64,000 nucleotides of DNA. Source: Microbispora sp. H13382. Its GTDB lineage: Bacteria > Actinomycetota > Actinomycetes > Streptosporangiales > Streptosporangiaceae. Position numbers and translations under genes: made by a program. Shown one piece after another: positions 35,100 to 43,733 of the stretch (positions within the stretch are counted from its first letter, which is position 1; every line of letters starts with the position of its first letter). The notes beneath the pieces were generated by a model, which saw only the letters and a list, made by a program, of their open reading frames with translations, was not told the DNA's origin and did not search any database. The DNA lies in assembly GCF_014161445.1 (NCBI RefSeq), contig NZ_JABBXA010000012.1:62001-126000 (forward strand), in the 5' to 3' direction.

Positions 35100-36305
35100 G
35101 TGGATCGGATCTTCGTGGCCCGCCTGGCGGGGCTGGCGGTCTTCGACCCGGCCGGCGACCAGATCGGCCGCATCCGGGACGTCGTCGTCTCGCTGCGGGG
35201 GCCGCTGCTCCCCCGGGTCCACGGCTTCGTCGTCGAGGTCCAGCCACGCCGCCGGGTCTTCCTGCCGATCACCAGGATCACCAGCATCGAGGCCCGCGCC
35301 GTCATCTTCACCGGCAAGCTCAACATGCGCAGGTTCGAGTGCCGGGACGCCGAGACGCTCGCCATCGGGGAGATGCTCGACCGCGCCGTCGACTACAAGG
35401 GCGAGCGGGTGACCGTGCAGGACCTGGCCATTGAGCAGCCGCGGCCGTCCGACTGGCTCATCACGAAGGTCGCGGTCCGCCGCGGGACGCGCCGCAGGGG
35501 CGAGACGCTGATCGTGGACTGGGACGAGGTCACCGGCTTCGCCGGGATCCAGAAGGACCAGGGCGCGGCCAACCTGCTCGCCGTCTTCGAGGCGCTGCGC
35601 CCGGCCGACCTGGCGAACATGCTGCACGAGCTGCCCAGCAAGCGGATGGCCGAGGTCGCCGCGGCGCTGGACGACGACCGGCTCGCCGACGTGCTGGAGG
35701 AGCTGCCCGAGCGCGACCAGGTGCTCGTGCTGAGCCGGCTCCACCGGGAGCGCGCCGCCGACGTGCTGGAGGAGATGAGCCCGGACGACGCCGCCGACCT
35801 GCTGCAGGAACTGCCCGCCGAGCAGGCCGAAGGGCTGCTGCGGCTCATGGTGCCGGAGGAGGCCGCGCCGGTCCGGCGGCTGCTGACCTACGGGGAGTAC
35901 ACCGCCGGCGGCATGATGACGACCGAGCCGGTCATCCTCCCGCCGACCTCGACCGTGGCCGAGGCCCTCGCGCACATCCGCCAGCAGGAACAGACCCCGG
36001 CCATCGCCGCCCAGGTGTACGTCACCCGCCCGCCGACCGAGACCCCGACCGGGCGCTTCCTGGGGGTGGCGCACTTCCAGCGGCTGCTCAGGGAGCCGCC
36101 GTCGACGTTGCTCGGCAGCGTGATAGACATCACCGTGGACCCGATCAGACCCGAGCTGACGGTGCACGAGGTGGCGTCGTACCTCGCGACGTACAACCTG
36201 GTCGCGGTCCCCGTCGTGGACGAGCTGTCCCGCCTGCTGGGCGCGGTGACCGTCGACGACGTGCTCGACCACATGCTGCCGGAGGACTGGCGGGAACGCC
36301 CATGA
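35100..36305 (+). CDS. PRC-barrel/MgtE-N/CBS domain protein without channel
   Basis: The 401-residue soluble protein has a PRC-barrel-like N-terminus (about 1-160), an MgtE N-terminal helical repeat domain (about 160-285: LRPADLANMLHELPSKRMAEV, LADVLEELPERDQV, AADVLEEMSPDDAADLLQELP) and a CBS pair (about 285-395). The MgtE membrane channel is absent. MgtE-N and CBS domains sense Mg2+ or nucleotides. It starts at GTG 35100 and overlaps the DUF1003 membrane gene by 4 bp, so the two probably form a complex. M. tuberculosis Rv1232c is a likely counterpart. Confidence 0.88.
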   Translation: MDRIFVARLAGLAVFDPAGDQIGRIRDVVVSLRGPLLPRVHGFVVEVQPRRRVFLPITRITSIEARAVIFTGKLNMRRFECRDAETLAIGEMLDRAVDYKGERVTVQDLAIEQPRPSDWLITKVAVRRGTRRRGETLIVDWDEVTGFAGIQKDQGAANLLAVFEALRPADLANMLHELPSKRMAEVAAALDDDRLADVLEELPERDQVLVLSRLHRERAADVLEEMSPDDAADLLQELPAEQAEGLLRLMVPEEAAPVRRLLTYGEYTAGGMMTTEPVILPPTSTVAEALAHIRQQEQTPAIAAQVYVTRPPTETPTGRFLGVAHFQRLLREPPSTLLGSVIDITVDPIRPELTVHEVASYLATYNLVAVPVVDELSRLLGAVTVDDVLDHMLPEDWRERP

Positions 36306-36796
36306 CAGAACGCCTCGACCAGCCGCGTGAGCTGACCCCCCGCCTGCGGCTCTACTACGACCCCGAGGCGTTCGGCGAGTTCTCCGAGCGGTTCGCGCGC
36401 TTCCTCGGCACCGCGCGGTTCATCGTCTACATGACCGTGTTCGTCGGGGTGTGGCTGCTGTGGAACGTGTTCGCGCCGGCCAAGTTCGACCCCTATCCGT
36501 TCATCTTCCTGACCCTGATGCTCTCGCTCCAGGCGTCGTACGCCGCGCCGCTGATCCTGCTCGCGCAGAACCGGCAGGCCGACCGCGACCGCGTCCAGTA
36601 CGAGCAGGACAAGACGACGGCCGAGCGCAACCAGGCCGAGATCGAGTACCTCACCCGGGAGATCGCCGGCCTGCGCATGGCGCTCGGCGAGGTGGCCACG
36701 CGCGACTACATCCGCTCGGAACTCCAGCGCCTGCAGGAGGAGTTGAGCGAGGCCGCGACGAGATCGCCCGGGGCGGGTTCGGAGGACACCCGCTGA
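36302..36796 (+). CDS. DUF1003 membrane protein
   Basis: The 164-residue protein has two membrane helices (FIVYMTVFVGVWLLWNVFAP and FIFLTLMLSLQASYAAPLILLAQNRQ) with the DUF1003 signature LLAQNRQADRDR. A coiled-coil cytoplasmic tail follows. The ATG overlaps the stop of the MgtE-N/CBS gene (ATGA). The pairing suggests a membrane anchor or channel for the regulatory protein; the function of DUF1003 is not established. Confidence 0.9.
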   Translation: MTERLDQPRELTPRLRLYYDPEAFGEFSERFARFLGTARFIVYMTVFVGVWLLWNVFAPAKFDPYPFIFLTLMLSLQASYAAPLILLAQNRQADRDRVQYEQDKTTAERNQAEIEYLTREIAGLRMALGEVATRDYIRSELQRLQEELSEAATRSPGAGSEDTR

Positions 36797-36813
36797 GTCC
36801 ATAGCATGGATTC

Positions 36814-37953
36814 ATGGCACCATCCCCTGAACTGGTCATGGCCGCGCTGGCGACGGTCAACGACCCCGAGATTCGCCGGCCGATCACCGACCTCGGCATG
36901 GTCGACAAAGTGGACGTCTCCCCCGACGGGGTGGTGCGCGTCGGCGTGTTGCTGACCGTCGCCGGCTGTCCGCTGAAGGACAAAATCACCCGCGACGTCA
37001 CCGAGGCGGTCTCCAAGGTCGACGGCGTCACCCGCGTTCAGGTGGACCTGGACGTCATGAGCGAGGAGCAGCGCAAGGGGCTGCAGACGAAGCTGCGCGG
37101 CGACCGCGGGCCGGAGAAGGAGATCCCCTTCGCCAAGCCCGGCTCGCTGACCCGAGTGTTCGCGGTCGCGAGCGGCAAGGGCGGCGTCGGCAAGTCGTCG
37201 GTCACGGTGAACCTCGCCGCCGCGATGGCCGCCCAGGGCCTGAAGGTCGGCGTCGTGGACGCCGACATCTACGGCCACTCGGTGCCGCGCATGCTCGGCG
37301 TGAGCGAGCGTCCCACCAAGGTCGAGGACATGATCATGCCGCCGGTCGCGCATGACATCAAGGTCATCTCGGTCGGCATGTTCAAGCCCGAGGGCAACAC
37401 GCCGGTGGTGTGGCGCGGCCCGATGCTCGACCGTGCGCTGTACCAGTTCCTGACCGACGTCTACTGGGGTGACCTCGACGTCCTGCTGATGGACCTGCCC
37501 CCGGGCACCGGCGACATCGCCATCTCGGTCGCCCAGCGCATGCCCACGGCCGAGATCCTGGTCGTGACGACCCCGCAGCAGGCCGCCGCCGAGGTGGCCG
37601 AGCGCGCCGGGTCGATCGCCGCCCAGACCCACCAGCAGATCGCCGGCGTCATCGAGAACATGGCGTGGCTGCCCTGCCCGCACTGCGACGAGCGCATCTC
37701 GGTGTTCGGCGAGGGCGGCGGCCAGACCGTGGCCGACGCACTGACCCGCACGCTGGGCGCGCGGGTGCCGCTGCTCGGCCAGGTGCCGATCGACATGCGG
37801 CTGCGTGAGGGCGGCGACGAGGGCAAGCCGCTCGTGCTGACCGACCCCGACGCCCCCGCGGCGGCGGAACTGCGCCGGATCGCGTCCGGTCTCGGTAAGA
37901 AGCCGACCAGCCTCAAGGGCCTGAAGCTCGACATCTCACCGGTCAAGCACTGA
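36814..37953 (+). CDS. mrp: Mrp/ApbC iron-sulfur cluster carrier ATPase
   Basis: The 379-residue protein combines a DUF59/MIP18-like N-terminal domain (about 1-85, with the TVAGCPLKDKI Cys) and a Mrp P-loop domain with SGKGGVGKSSVTVNLA, DADIYGHSVPRMLG, DLPPGTGD and the cluster-binding CPHC. It carries and delivers Fe-S clusters to apo-proteins. It starts at ATG 36814, 17 bp after the DUF1003 gene, and is convergent with tatB. M. tuberculosis has mrp in the same neighbourhood. Confidence 0.93.
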   Translation: MAPSPELVMAALATVNDPEIRRPITDLGMVDKVDVSPDGVVRVGVLLTVAGCPLKDKITRDVTEAVSKVDGVTRVQVDLDVMSEEQRKGLQTKLRGDRGPEKEIPFAKPGSLTRVFAVASGKGGVGKSSVTVNLAAAMAAQGLKVGVVDADIYGHSVPRMLGVSERPTKVEDMIMPPVAHDIKVISVGMFKPEGNTPVVWRGPMLDRALYQFLTDVYWGDLDVLLMDLPPGTGDIAISVAQRMPTAEILVVTTPQQAAAEVAERAGSIAAQTHQQIAGVIENMAWLPCPHCDERISVFGEGGGQTVADALTRTLGARVPLLGQVPIDMRLREGGDEGKPLVLTDPDAPAAAELRRIASGLGKKPTSLKGLKLDISPVKH

Positions 37954-37957
37954 CCGG

Positions 37958-38305
37958 TCAGGTCGCCTCGTTGTCGTACGGCGGGATCTCCCCCACGCCC
38001 AGCTCCGGCATGGGGGAGGCCGCCGGCTCCGGCTCTACTCCCGGGGTGGCGTTCCAGTCCTTCTCGACGTCGTCGAGCAGGTGCTTGCGCACGAAGTTCT
38101 TGGGGTTCAGGTCGGCCGGGTCGAAGTTGGCGAACTCGGGCCCCATGTTGGCCTGAAGGTCCTCTTTCGCGCTGTTCGCCATCTGCCGCAGCTGCCGGAG
38201 CGTACGGCCCGCCTGCGAGGCGGCCTGGGGGAGCTTCTCCGGCCCGAACACGAGCAGGGCGATCACCACCAATGCCAGGGCCTCTGCCCAGCCGAGTCCG
38301 AACAT
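37958..38305 (-). CDS. tatB: Sec-independent protein translocase TatB
   Basis: The 115-residue protein has the TatA/B N-terminal membrane helix (MFGLGWAEALALVVIALLVFGPEKLP), the FGPEKLP hinge and an amphipathic helix (AASQAGRTLRQLRQMANSAKEDL), with an acidic tail. TatB pairs with TatC to recognise twin-arginine signal peptides. The strong GGAGGAGATCACC precedes the ATG. Its position beside htrA matches mycobacteria and streptomycetes. Confidence 0.93.
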   Translation of the reverse strand: MFGLGWAEALALVVIALLVFGPEKLPQAASQAGRTLRQLRQMANSAKEDLQANMGPEFANFDPADLNPKNFVRKHLLDDVEKDWNATPGVEPEPAASPMPELGVGEIPPYDNEAT

Positions 38306-38381
38306 GGTGATCTCCTCCTGCGCGTACGACTGAAATCAGACTAATGCCCGCGCCCCAAGCTGTGGACAGGTGATGGCCGGT

Positions 38382-39737
38382 TCACGAGGGACGTGCGCTG
38401 GGAACCGGTGCCGCGCCGACCGTGACCGTCGCCGTCCGCACCTCACCGTCGTGCCGGAATTTGATCCGCACCTTGTCGCCGGGGGCCTTGCTGCGGATGG
38501 TCACGATCAGCTCCCGGCTGTCGCCCACCGGCTGGCCGTCGACCTCGAGGATGACGTCCCCCGGGCGCAGCCCCGCCTTCGCGGCCGGTCCGCCGGGGGT
38601 GACCGGCAGGGCGCCCCCCGCCGTCTGGGTGGCGATCCGCACCCCCTGGCCCTGGTAGGTCTGGTCGATCGTGATGCCGATCCTGGAGGTACGGGCCGCC
38701 CCCGTGGTGATGAGCTCCTGGGCGATGCGGCGCACCTGGTTCACGGGGATCGCGAAGCCGAGGCCGATACTGCCGGACTGCTGGCCCAGCAGGGAGCCGC
38801 CGACCGTGGCGATCGCCGAGTTCACCCCGATCACCTCGCCCGAGGCGTTGACCAGGGGGCCGCCCGAGTTGCCGGGGTTGATGGCGGCGTCCGTCTGGAT
38901 CGCGTTGATGAGCGCGTAGTCGGATCCGGTGCTGCCGCCCGCCTCGACGGGACGGTTGAGCGAGCTGATGATGCCGGTGGTGACCGTGCCGCTCAGGCCG
39001 AGGGGCGAACCGACCGCGATGACCGGGTCGCCGACGACCGCGCCGTCGGAGTTGCCGAGAGGAAGCTCCGGCGCTCTGATGGGCGCGTCGGGCTTCACCA
39101 CCGCGATGTCGGAGTTCGGGTCGCGGCCGACGACTCGCGCGCCCGAGGAGGTGCGGTCGTTGTAGCGGACGCGGATCTCACCCACCTGTCCCGCGACGGC
39201 CACGACGTGGTTGTTGGTGACGATGTAGCCGCCCTTGATGACGAAGCCCGAGCCGGTGCCGGCCTCGCTGTTGCCCTTGACCTCCAGCGAGACCACGCTG
39301 GGCAGGACCTTGGCGGCCACCCCCGCCACCGACCCCGGCGGCCGGGCCGTGGGCTGCTTCGACGGCGCGCTGAGCGAGTATCCGGGGTCGATGCCGGATG
39401 CCGGACGGGTCAGCAGGAACGTCCCCCAGCTCGCCACCCCGCCCGCCACGAGCGCGATGACCACGGCCAGGGCGGCGTACAACGCGATGTTGGGGCCGCG
39501 CGGCTCGCTCTGCGCAGCGGCGGGATACAGCGGCGGCGGCGCCCAGCCGGGACCCATGCCGTACGCGCCGGTGGGCGGCGGGGGGCCGCCCGGGGCGGTC
39601 TCCTGCCCGGGAGTGCCCCACGGGCCCGGAGACGGCTCCTGGGAGGGCTCCTGAGGGGGCTCCTCGCCCGCGGGAAGGAACTCGGGCCGGTCCGACGCGC
39701 CGAAGGAACGCGTGTTGTCGGTCATCGCGGCACTCAC
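38382..39737 (-). CDS. htrA: HtrA/DegP-like serine protease with PDZ domain
   Basis: The 451-residue protein has a Pro-rich cytoplasmic tail (about 1-80), a membrane helix (IALYAALAVVIALVAGGVASWG), a trypsin-like domain with His (VTNNHVV), Asp (NSDIAVV) and Ser (NPGNSGGPLV), and a C-terminal PDZ domain (AAKAGLRPGDVILEVDGQ). It is an envelope quality-control protease. Initiation may be at GTG 39737 or ATG 39725; both follow AAGGAG. It lies downstream of the anti-sigma gene and is a probable SigE regulon member, as in mycobacteria. Confidence 0.93.
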   Translation of the reverse strand: MSAAMTDNTRSFGASDRPEFLPAGEEPPQEPSQEPSPGPWGTPGQETAPGGPPPPTGAYGMGPGWAPPPLYPAAAQSEPRGPNIALYAALAVVIALVAGGVASWGTFLLTRPASGIDPGYSLSAPSKQPTARPPGSVAGVAAKVLPSVVSLEVKGNSEAGTGSGFVIKGGYIVTNNHVVAVAGQVGEIRVRYNDRTSSGARVVGRDPNSDIAVVKPDAPIRAPELPLGNSDGAVVGDPVIAVGSPLGLSGTVTTGIISSLNRPVEAGGSTGSDYALINAIQTDAAINPGNSGGPLVNASGEVIGVNSAIATVGGSLLGQQSGSIGLGFAIPVNQVRRIAQELITTGAARTSRIGITIDQTYQGQGVRIATQTAGGALPVTPGGPAAKAGLRPGDVILEVDGQPVGDSRELIVTIRSKAPGDKVRIKFRHDGEVRTATVTVGAAPVPSARPS

Positions 39738-39852
39738 TCCTTGCGCCCGGGGTCATCCGCTGGCAGCCACGCGGTACCGGCACCATGCCGGAAACCCTGA
39801 GGACAACGGCACACGACGGCTGCGGTGTCCGATCGTATGCCGTCTCCTCGGC

Positions 39853-40416
39853 TCAGCGCGAAAGCCCCCTGGTGACGCTCGGTGACGGGCTGGGCGACAC
39901 GCTCACCACGGGCGCCCTGTTCTGGGCGGGATGCTGTACGAACATCTGCCCGGGCGTCGGATTCGGGGTGGCGGTGGATCCGCCGGCCATGAGCATGGTG
40001 CCGAGGGCGACGGCGGCGCCGGCCATTCCCACGGCGACGTATCCCGCGCGTCTGATCCTGCCGGGCCGCCCGGGGCCCGATCGTCCGCCGTCCCTGCCCC
40101 TGGGCCGGTTGTCCATCGGCCCGGCGGCGTGCATTCCGGGAAGCCGCCCGGCGCCGAAGGCCGGATGGTCGGGAAAGGGCCGCATCCGCGGCGGCAACGG
40201 CCCTCCCGGCTCCGCCATCCGCAGCAGCGACATGGTGAGGTCCGCGGGCATCGCGGGCGGGTCCATGGACCGCAGACGGGTCTTCAGCGCCCGCATCGCC
40301 TCGACCTCCGCGCGGCAGTCCGCGCAGAACGTCAGGTGCGCGAGCGCGCGTTCTCGCTCGTTGTGACTGAGTTCGCCGTCGATGAGCGCGGAGACGCGCT
40401 CGCCAAGATGACTCAC
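39853..40416 (-). CDS. rseA: membrane anti-sigma factor (zinc-finger, RseA-like)
   Basis: The 187-residue protein has the zinc-binding anti-sigma domain [12 protein letters not shown] in a helical N-terminus (about 1-60), a Pro/Gly/Arg-rich linker and a membrane helix ([20 protein letters not shown]), with a short exported Ser/Pro tail. It holds SigE inactive and releases it when the envelope or redox state changes. It starts at GTG 40416, overlapping the sigE stop (GTGA), so stoichiometric synthesis is ensured. The name follows position and domain. Confidence 0.9.
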   Translation of the reverse strand: MSHLGERVSALIDGELSHNERERALAHLTFCADCRAEVEAMRALKTRLRSMDPPAMPADLTMSLLRMAEPGGPLPPRMRPFPDHPAFGAGRLPGMHAAGPMDNRPRGRDGGRSGPGRPGRIRRAGYVAVGMAGAAVALGTMLMAGGSTATPNPTPGQMFVQHPAQNRAPVVSVSPSPSPSVTRGLSR

Positions 40417-41051
40417 AGTCCCTCCCTGCTGAATGAAGGGGGGGTTTGATCGCCGTTCCGGTTCGCCGAGGGCGCCCGGTGGTCGAGCGCCTCCCGCAGT
40501 TGGGCGCGGCCGCGGTGGATGCGGCTGCGCACCGTGCCGAGTTTCACGCCGAGCGTCGCGGCGATCTCCTCGTAGGACAGTCCCTCGATGTCGCACAGCA
40601 CCACGGCCGCCCGGAACTCCGGCGCCAGGGCGTCGAGCGCGGCCTGGATGTCGGGCTCCAGGTGCGCGTCGTCGTACGCCTGCGCCGGGGACGGTTCACG
40701 CCCGTGCAGCCGCTCGGCGGCGTCGTCCGCGAGTCCCTCGAATCGGATGCGCTGCTTGCGCCGCGCCATGTCGAGGAAGAGGTTCGTCGTGATCCGGTGC
40801 AGCCACCCCTCGAACGTGCCCGGGGTGTAGCTCGACAGGGACCGGAAGACCCGGACGAAGACCTCCTGAGTGAGGTCCTCGGCGTCGTGGACGTTGCCCG
40901 TCAGCCGATAGGCCAGCCGGTAGACCCGGGCGGAATGAGTTCGGACGACCTCCTCCCATGTGGGAGGCGTCCAGTCGGACACCGAAGTCTCCGCCTGGTG
41001 GTCGTGCTCGTCCACCGGCATTCCTCTCTGCAGGATCGTCGCTACAGCCAT
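40413..41051 (-). CDS. sigE: ECF RNA polymerase sigma factor SigE
   Basis: The 212-residue protein has sigma region 2 ([27 protein letters not shown] with the [20 protein letters not shown] helix) and region 4 ([44 protein letters not shown], named here by its segments [13 protein letters not shown] and [10 protein letters not shown]). It directs the envelope stress response. ATG 41051 is used here; GTG 41015 has a better ribosome site (GAGAGGA). A SigE-type promoter lies upstream, so it autoregulates. Confidence 0.92.
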   Translation of the reverse strand: MAVATILQRGMPVDEHDHQAETSVSDWTPPTWEEVVRTHSARVYRLAYRLTGNVHDAEDLTQEVFVRVFRSLSSYTPGTFEGWLHRITTNLFLDMARRKQRIRFEGLADDAAERLHGREPSPAQAYDDAHLEPDIQAALDALAPEFRAAVVLCDIEGLSYEEIAATLGVKLGTVRSRIHRGRAQLREALDHRAPSANRNGDQTPPSFSREGL

Positions 41052-41122
41052 AGTGCCTGGTTTCGCCCCTTCCTGCGCACCGCGGGCCGAGCGGTCTCGA
41101 ACAAAGACCGTTCAAAGCGTGC

Positions 41123-41148
41123 AACGTCCCCGTTGTGGCGTGAGTTCC
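41123..41148 (-). promoter_or_regulatory. SigE-type autoregulatory promoter
   Basis: On the minus strand GGAAC (41148-41144) and CGTT (41126-41123) are separated by exactly 17 bp, the consensus of SigE/ECF02-like promoters, about 70 bp before the sigE start. Confidence 0.75.
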
Positions 41149-41206
41149 CGTTCCGGTCCGACTCCCCTAGGCTGCGACCAAGATGAAGCAGGGGAGGGAG
41201 AGGCCG

Positions 41207-41836
41207 ATGGCGACACCGGCCAGCCTGGAGTACGCGGAGGAGTTCGTCCCGGAGGACGACATCCTGCGGACCGCGCGCCGGCGGGGCATCGAGGTCGGGG
41301 CGCACCCGATCCTGCCCGGGTGCGGAGCGGCGCTCTGCTTCCTCGCCACCGTGGTGAACGCGCGCTCGGTGGTGGAGGTCGGCACCGGGTGCGGGGTCTC
41401 CGGCCTGTGGCTGCTGCGCGGGATGCGCCCGGACGGCACGCTCACCAGCGTGGACGTGGAGCCGGAGCACCAGCGCATGGCGCGCCAGACGTTCGCGGAG
41501 GCCGGGTTCTCCGGCAGCCGGATCCGCCTGATCGGCGGCCGCGCGCTCGACGTGCTCCCCCGCCTCGCCGACGGCGGCTACGACATGGTCTTCTGCGACG
41601 CGGCCAAGCAGGAGTACATCGACTACCTCACCGAGTCGGTACGGCTCCTGCGTCAGGGCGGGGTCGTGGTCTTCTGCGACGCCTTCTGCGGCGACCAGGT
41701 GGCCGACCCGACCCAGCGCGACCCGGACACCGTCGCCATCCGGGAGCTGGGCAAGCTCGTCAGGAACGACGAGCGGCTGCGCCCGCTGATGCTGCCGCTC
41801 GGCTCCGGCCTGCTGGCCGCCGTGAAGCTGACCTGA
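41207..41836 (+). CDS. class I SAM O-methyltransferase
   Basis: The 209-residue protein is a caffeoyl-CoA/catechol-type O-methyltransferase: VVEVGTGCGVSGLWLL (SAM loop), SVDVEPEHQRMAR (acidic SAM-ribose site), YDMVFCDAAKQEYIDYL and RQGGVVVFCDAF. It starts at ATG 41207 after GGGGAGGGAGAGG and is divergent from sigE, like M. tuberculosis Rv1220c. The substrate is unknown; the conserved position suggests a link to the SigE stress response. Confidence 0.9.
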   Translation: MATPASLEYAEEFVPEDDILRTARRRGIEVGAHPILPGCGAALCFLATVVNARSVVEVGTGCGVSGLWLLRGMRPDGTLTSVDVEPEHQRMARQTFAEAGFSGSRIRLIGGRALDVLPRLADGGYDMVFCDAAKQEYIDYLTESVRLLRQGGVVVFCDAFCGDQVADPTQRDPDTVAIRELGKLVRNDERLRPLMLPLGSGLLAAVKLT

Positions 41837-41858
41837 GGCACACCGCCCTGAGCGGGCG

Positions 41859-43307
41859 TCAGGCGGTCAGGTAACGCAGGAGCAGGCGGACGCCGAAGCC
41901 GGTGCCGCCCTTGGTGATCTCCCCCTCGTCCGAGCCGGCCCGCGCGGGCCCCGCGATGTCCAGGTGCGCCCAGGGACGCCCGCCGGTGAACTCGCGCAGG
42001 AACAGCGCCGCGGCGATCGACCCGGCCGCGCCCGACATCGCCTTATCGACATTGGCCAGGTCGGCCACGTCGGAGTCGAGCATCCCGCGGTAGTCCTCGA
42101 CGAGCGGCATCCGCCACAGCCGTTCCCCGCTGGCCTCCCCGGCGTCGACCAGCGCGGCGGCCAGCGAGTCGTCGGTCGAGTAGACGGCCGCGAGCGACTG
42201 GCCGAGCGCGACCTTGGCCGCCCCGGTCAGCGTCGCGATGTCGACGACGACGTCCGGGTCCAGCTCGGCGTCCGCGTACGCCAGCGCGTCGGCCAGCACC
42301 AGACGGCCCTCGGCGTCGGTGTTCAGCACCTCGACGGTGCGCCCGCCGTACTGGGTGATGACGTCCCCTGGCCGCTGCGCCGAGCCCGAGATGGAGTTCT
42401 CCGCGCATGCCACGAGGCCGGTGACCCGCACCGGCGCCTCGAAGGCCGCCAGCGCGCTCATCGCGGCGATGACGGCGGCGCCGCCCGCCATGTCCGTCTT
42501 CATCGCCTTCATGCCCTCGGTGGGCTTCAGGGACAGGCCGCCGGTGTCGAACGTGATGCCCTTGCCGGCGAGCACCACGTGGGCGCGCGGGTTCTCCGGC
42601 GTGTAGGAGAGCTGCACCAGCCGCGGCGGGCTGATCGACCCCTGCCCGACCGCCCTGATGCCGCCGAACTCGCCGAGCTCGGACTCCTCCCACACCCGTA
42701 CGGCGAGCCCGGACTCGGCCGCGACCGCCTTCGCCTGGTCGGCGAGCCACGCGGGCGTCTTCACCGAGGACGGGGTGTTGACGAGGTCGCGGGCGAGCGC
42801 GGTGGCCCGCGCGACCGCCTCGCCGCGCTTCAGCTCCCGCTCGTCCCCGCCGACGAAGACGATCTCCCCCACCGGCTTGGTGCGGCCGTTGCCGATCGTG
42901 AACGTGTACGCCGCGAGCAGCGCCCCCTCGACCAGGGCGGCGGCCTCCCCCTCGGACGGGACGACGACCGACAGCGAGGCACGGCCCTTCGCCCGCCTCG
43001 CGACGGACGCCCCGGCCTTGCGCAGCGCGGCGGCCGAGCCGTCGCCGGTGCCGTACAGCAGGACGCGGCGGACGGCGCCGTCCCGTGCCACCGGCACCTC
43101 CACGACCTCGCCGGGCTCCCCCTTGGCCTCGTAGTGCGCGAGCAGCGCGTCCACCGGCACGGGCGACTCGAGCCAGGGCGCCGCGGCAGGGGTCAGATCA
43201 GGGCCGAAAGGCACGGCCACCAGGTCGGCGTCCGGCGCGGGCCCGGCACCCCGACTATCGTGAGCACCTCGAGGACCGGCGAGCACCGGCGTGGTCTCGA
43301 TGGGCAC
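41859..43307 (-). CDS. pepA: leucyl aminopeptidase PepA
   Basis: The 482-residue protein is an M17 aminopeptidase. Metal/catalytic motifs are GKGITFDTGGLSLKP (Lys and Asp), KTDMAGGAAV, the signature NTDAEGRLVLADAL, and VDIATLTGA. It removes N-terminal Leu and other residues and often has a DNA-binding second role. I chose GTG 43307, which has GGAGG five bases upstream; a TTG at 43319 would overlap that ribosome site. Confidence 0.93.
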   Translation of the reverse strand: MPIETTPVLAGPRGAHDSRGAGPAPDADLVAVPFGPDLTPAAAPWLESPVPVDALLAHYEAKGEPGEVVEVPVARDGAVRRVLLYGTGDGSAAALRKAGASVARRAKGRASLSVVVPSEGEAAALVEGALLAAYTFTIGNGRTKPVGEIVFVGGDERELKRGEAVARATALARDLVNTPSSVKTPAWLADQAKAVAAESGLAVRVWEESELGEFGGIRAVGQGSISPPRLVQLSYTPENPRAHVVLAGKGITFDTGGLSLKPTEGMKAMKTDMAGGAAVIAAMSALAAFEAPVRVTGLVACAENSISGSAQRPGDVITQYGGRTVEVLNTDAEGRLVLADALAYADAELDPDVVVDIATLTGAAKVALGQSLAAVYSTDDSLAAALVDAGEASGERLWRMPLVEDYRGMLDSDVADLANVDKAMSGAAGSIAAALFLREFTGGRPWAHLDIAGPARAGSDEGEITKGGTGFGVRLLLRYLTA

Positions 43308-43370
43308 GTCCACCTCCAACAGGGCGGCCCCGGGGCGGGATCACCCGCCGCCAGGGCCGTGAATCGAACA

Positions 43371-43395
43371 GGTCGGCTGATCAGATCAGCCGACC
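43371..43395. terminator. hairpin at end of DUF3117 gene
   Basis: Perfect 11-bp arms GGTCGGCTGAT and ATCAGCCGACC surround three bases. The stop codon of the DUF3117 gene lies inside the structure. No T-run follows on the minus strand. Confidence 0.6.
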
Positions 43396-43553
43396 ACCTT
43401 CTTCAGCGCGTCACCGAGGGCGCTGGCCTCGTCCGCGGACAGCTCCACGACGAGTCGGCCGCCACCTTCGAGAGGGACCCGCATGACGATGCCCCGTCCT
43501 TCCTTGGTGACCTCCAGCGGACCGTCACCGGTCCGCGGCTTCATCGCCGCCAT
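43386..43553 (-). CDS. DUF3117 small protein
   Basis: This 55-residue protein reads MAAMKPRTGDGPLEVTKEGRG at its N-terminus (first 20 residues shown as MAAMKPRTGDGPLEVTKEGR) and ends ALGDALKKVVG. It is a near-universal actinobacterial DUF3117 protein: a small beta-hairpin region followed by an amphipathic helix (ELSADEASALGDALKKV). ATG 43553 starts it after a GGGAAGGG sequence. Function unknown. Codon use and conservation make it a real gene despite its size. Confidence 0.9.
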   Translation of the reverse strand: MAAMKPRTGDGPLEVTKEGRGIVMRVPLEGGGRLVVELSADEASALGDALKKVVG

Positions 43554-43733
43554 GCGTGTATCCCTTCCCGCGTTGTCGGCCGCCCCGGAGGGTAACCGGC
43601 GTATTCACGTTTCTGTGATGTTCTATTATCCCGCCTCCGAGCTCAAAAAGGTAACGGCCCGGCTCCGGTCAGTGGATCAATGCGGGGCGGCACGCGTTGT
43701 GGACGGACCGGACGTGACCCCACACTGGGTGGG

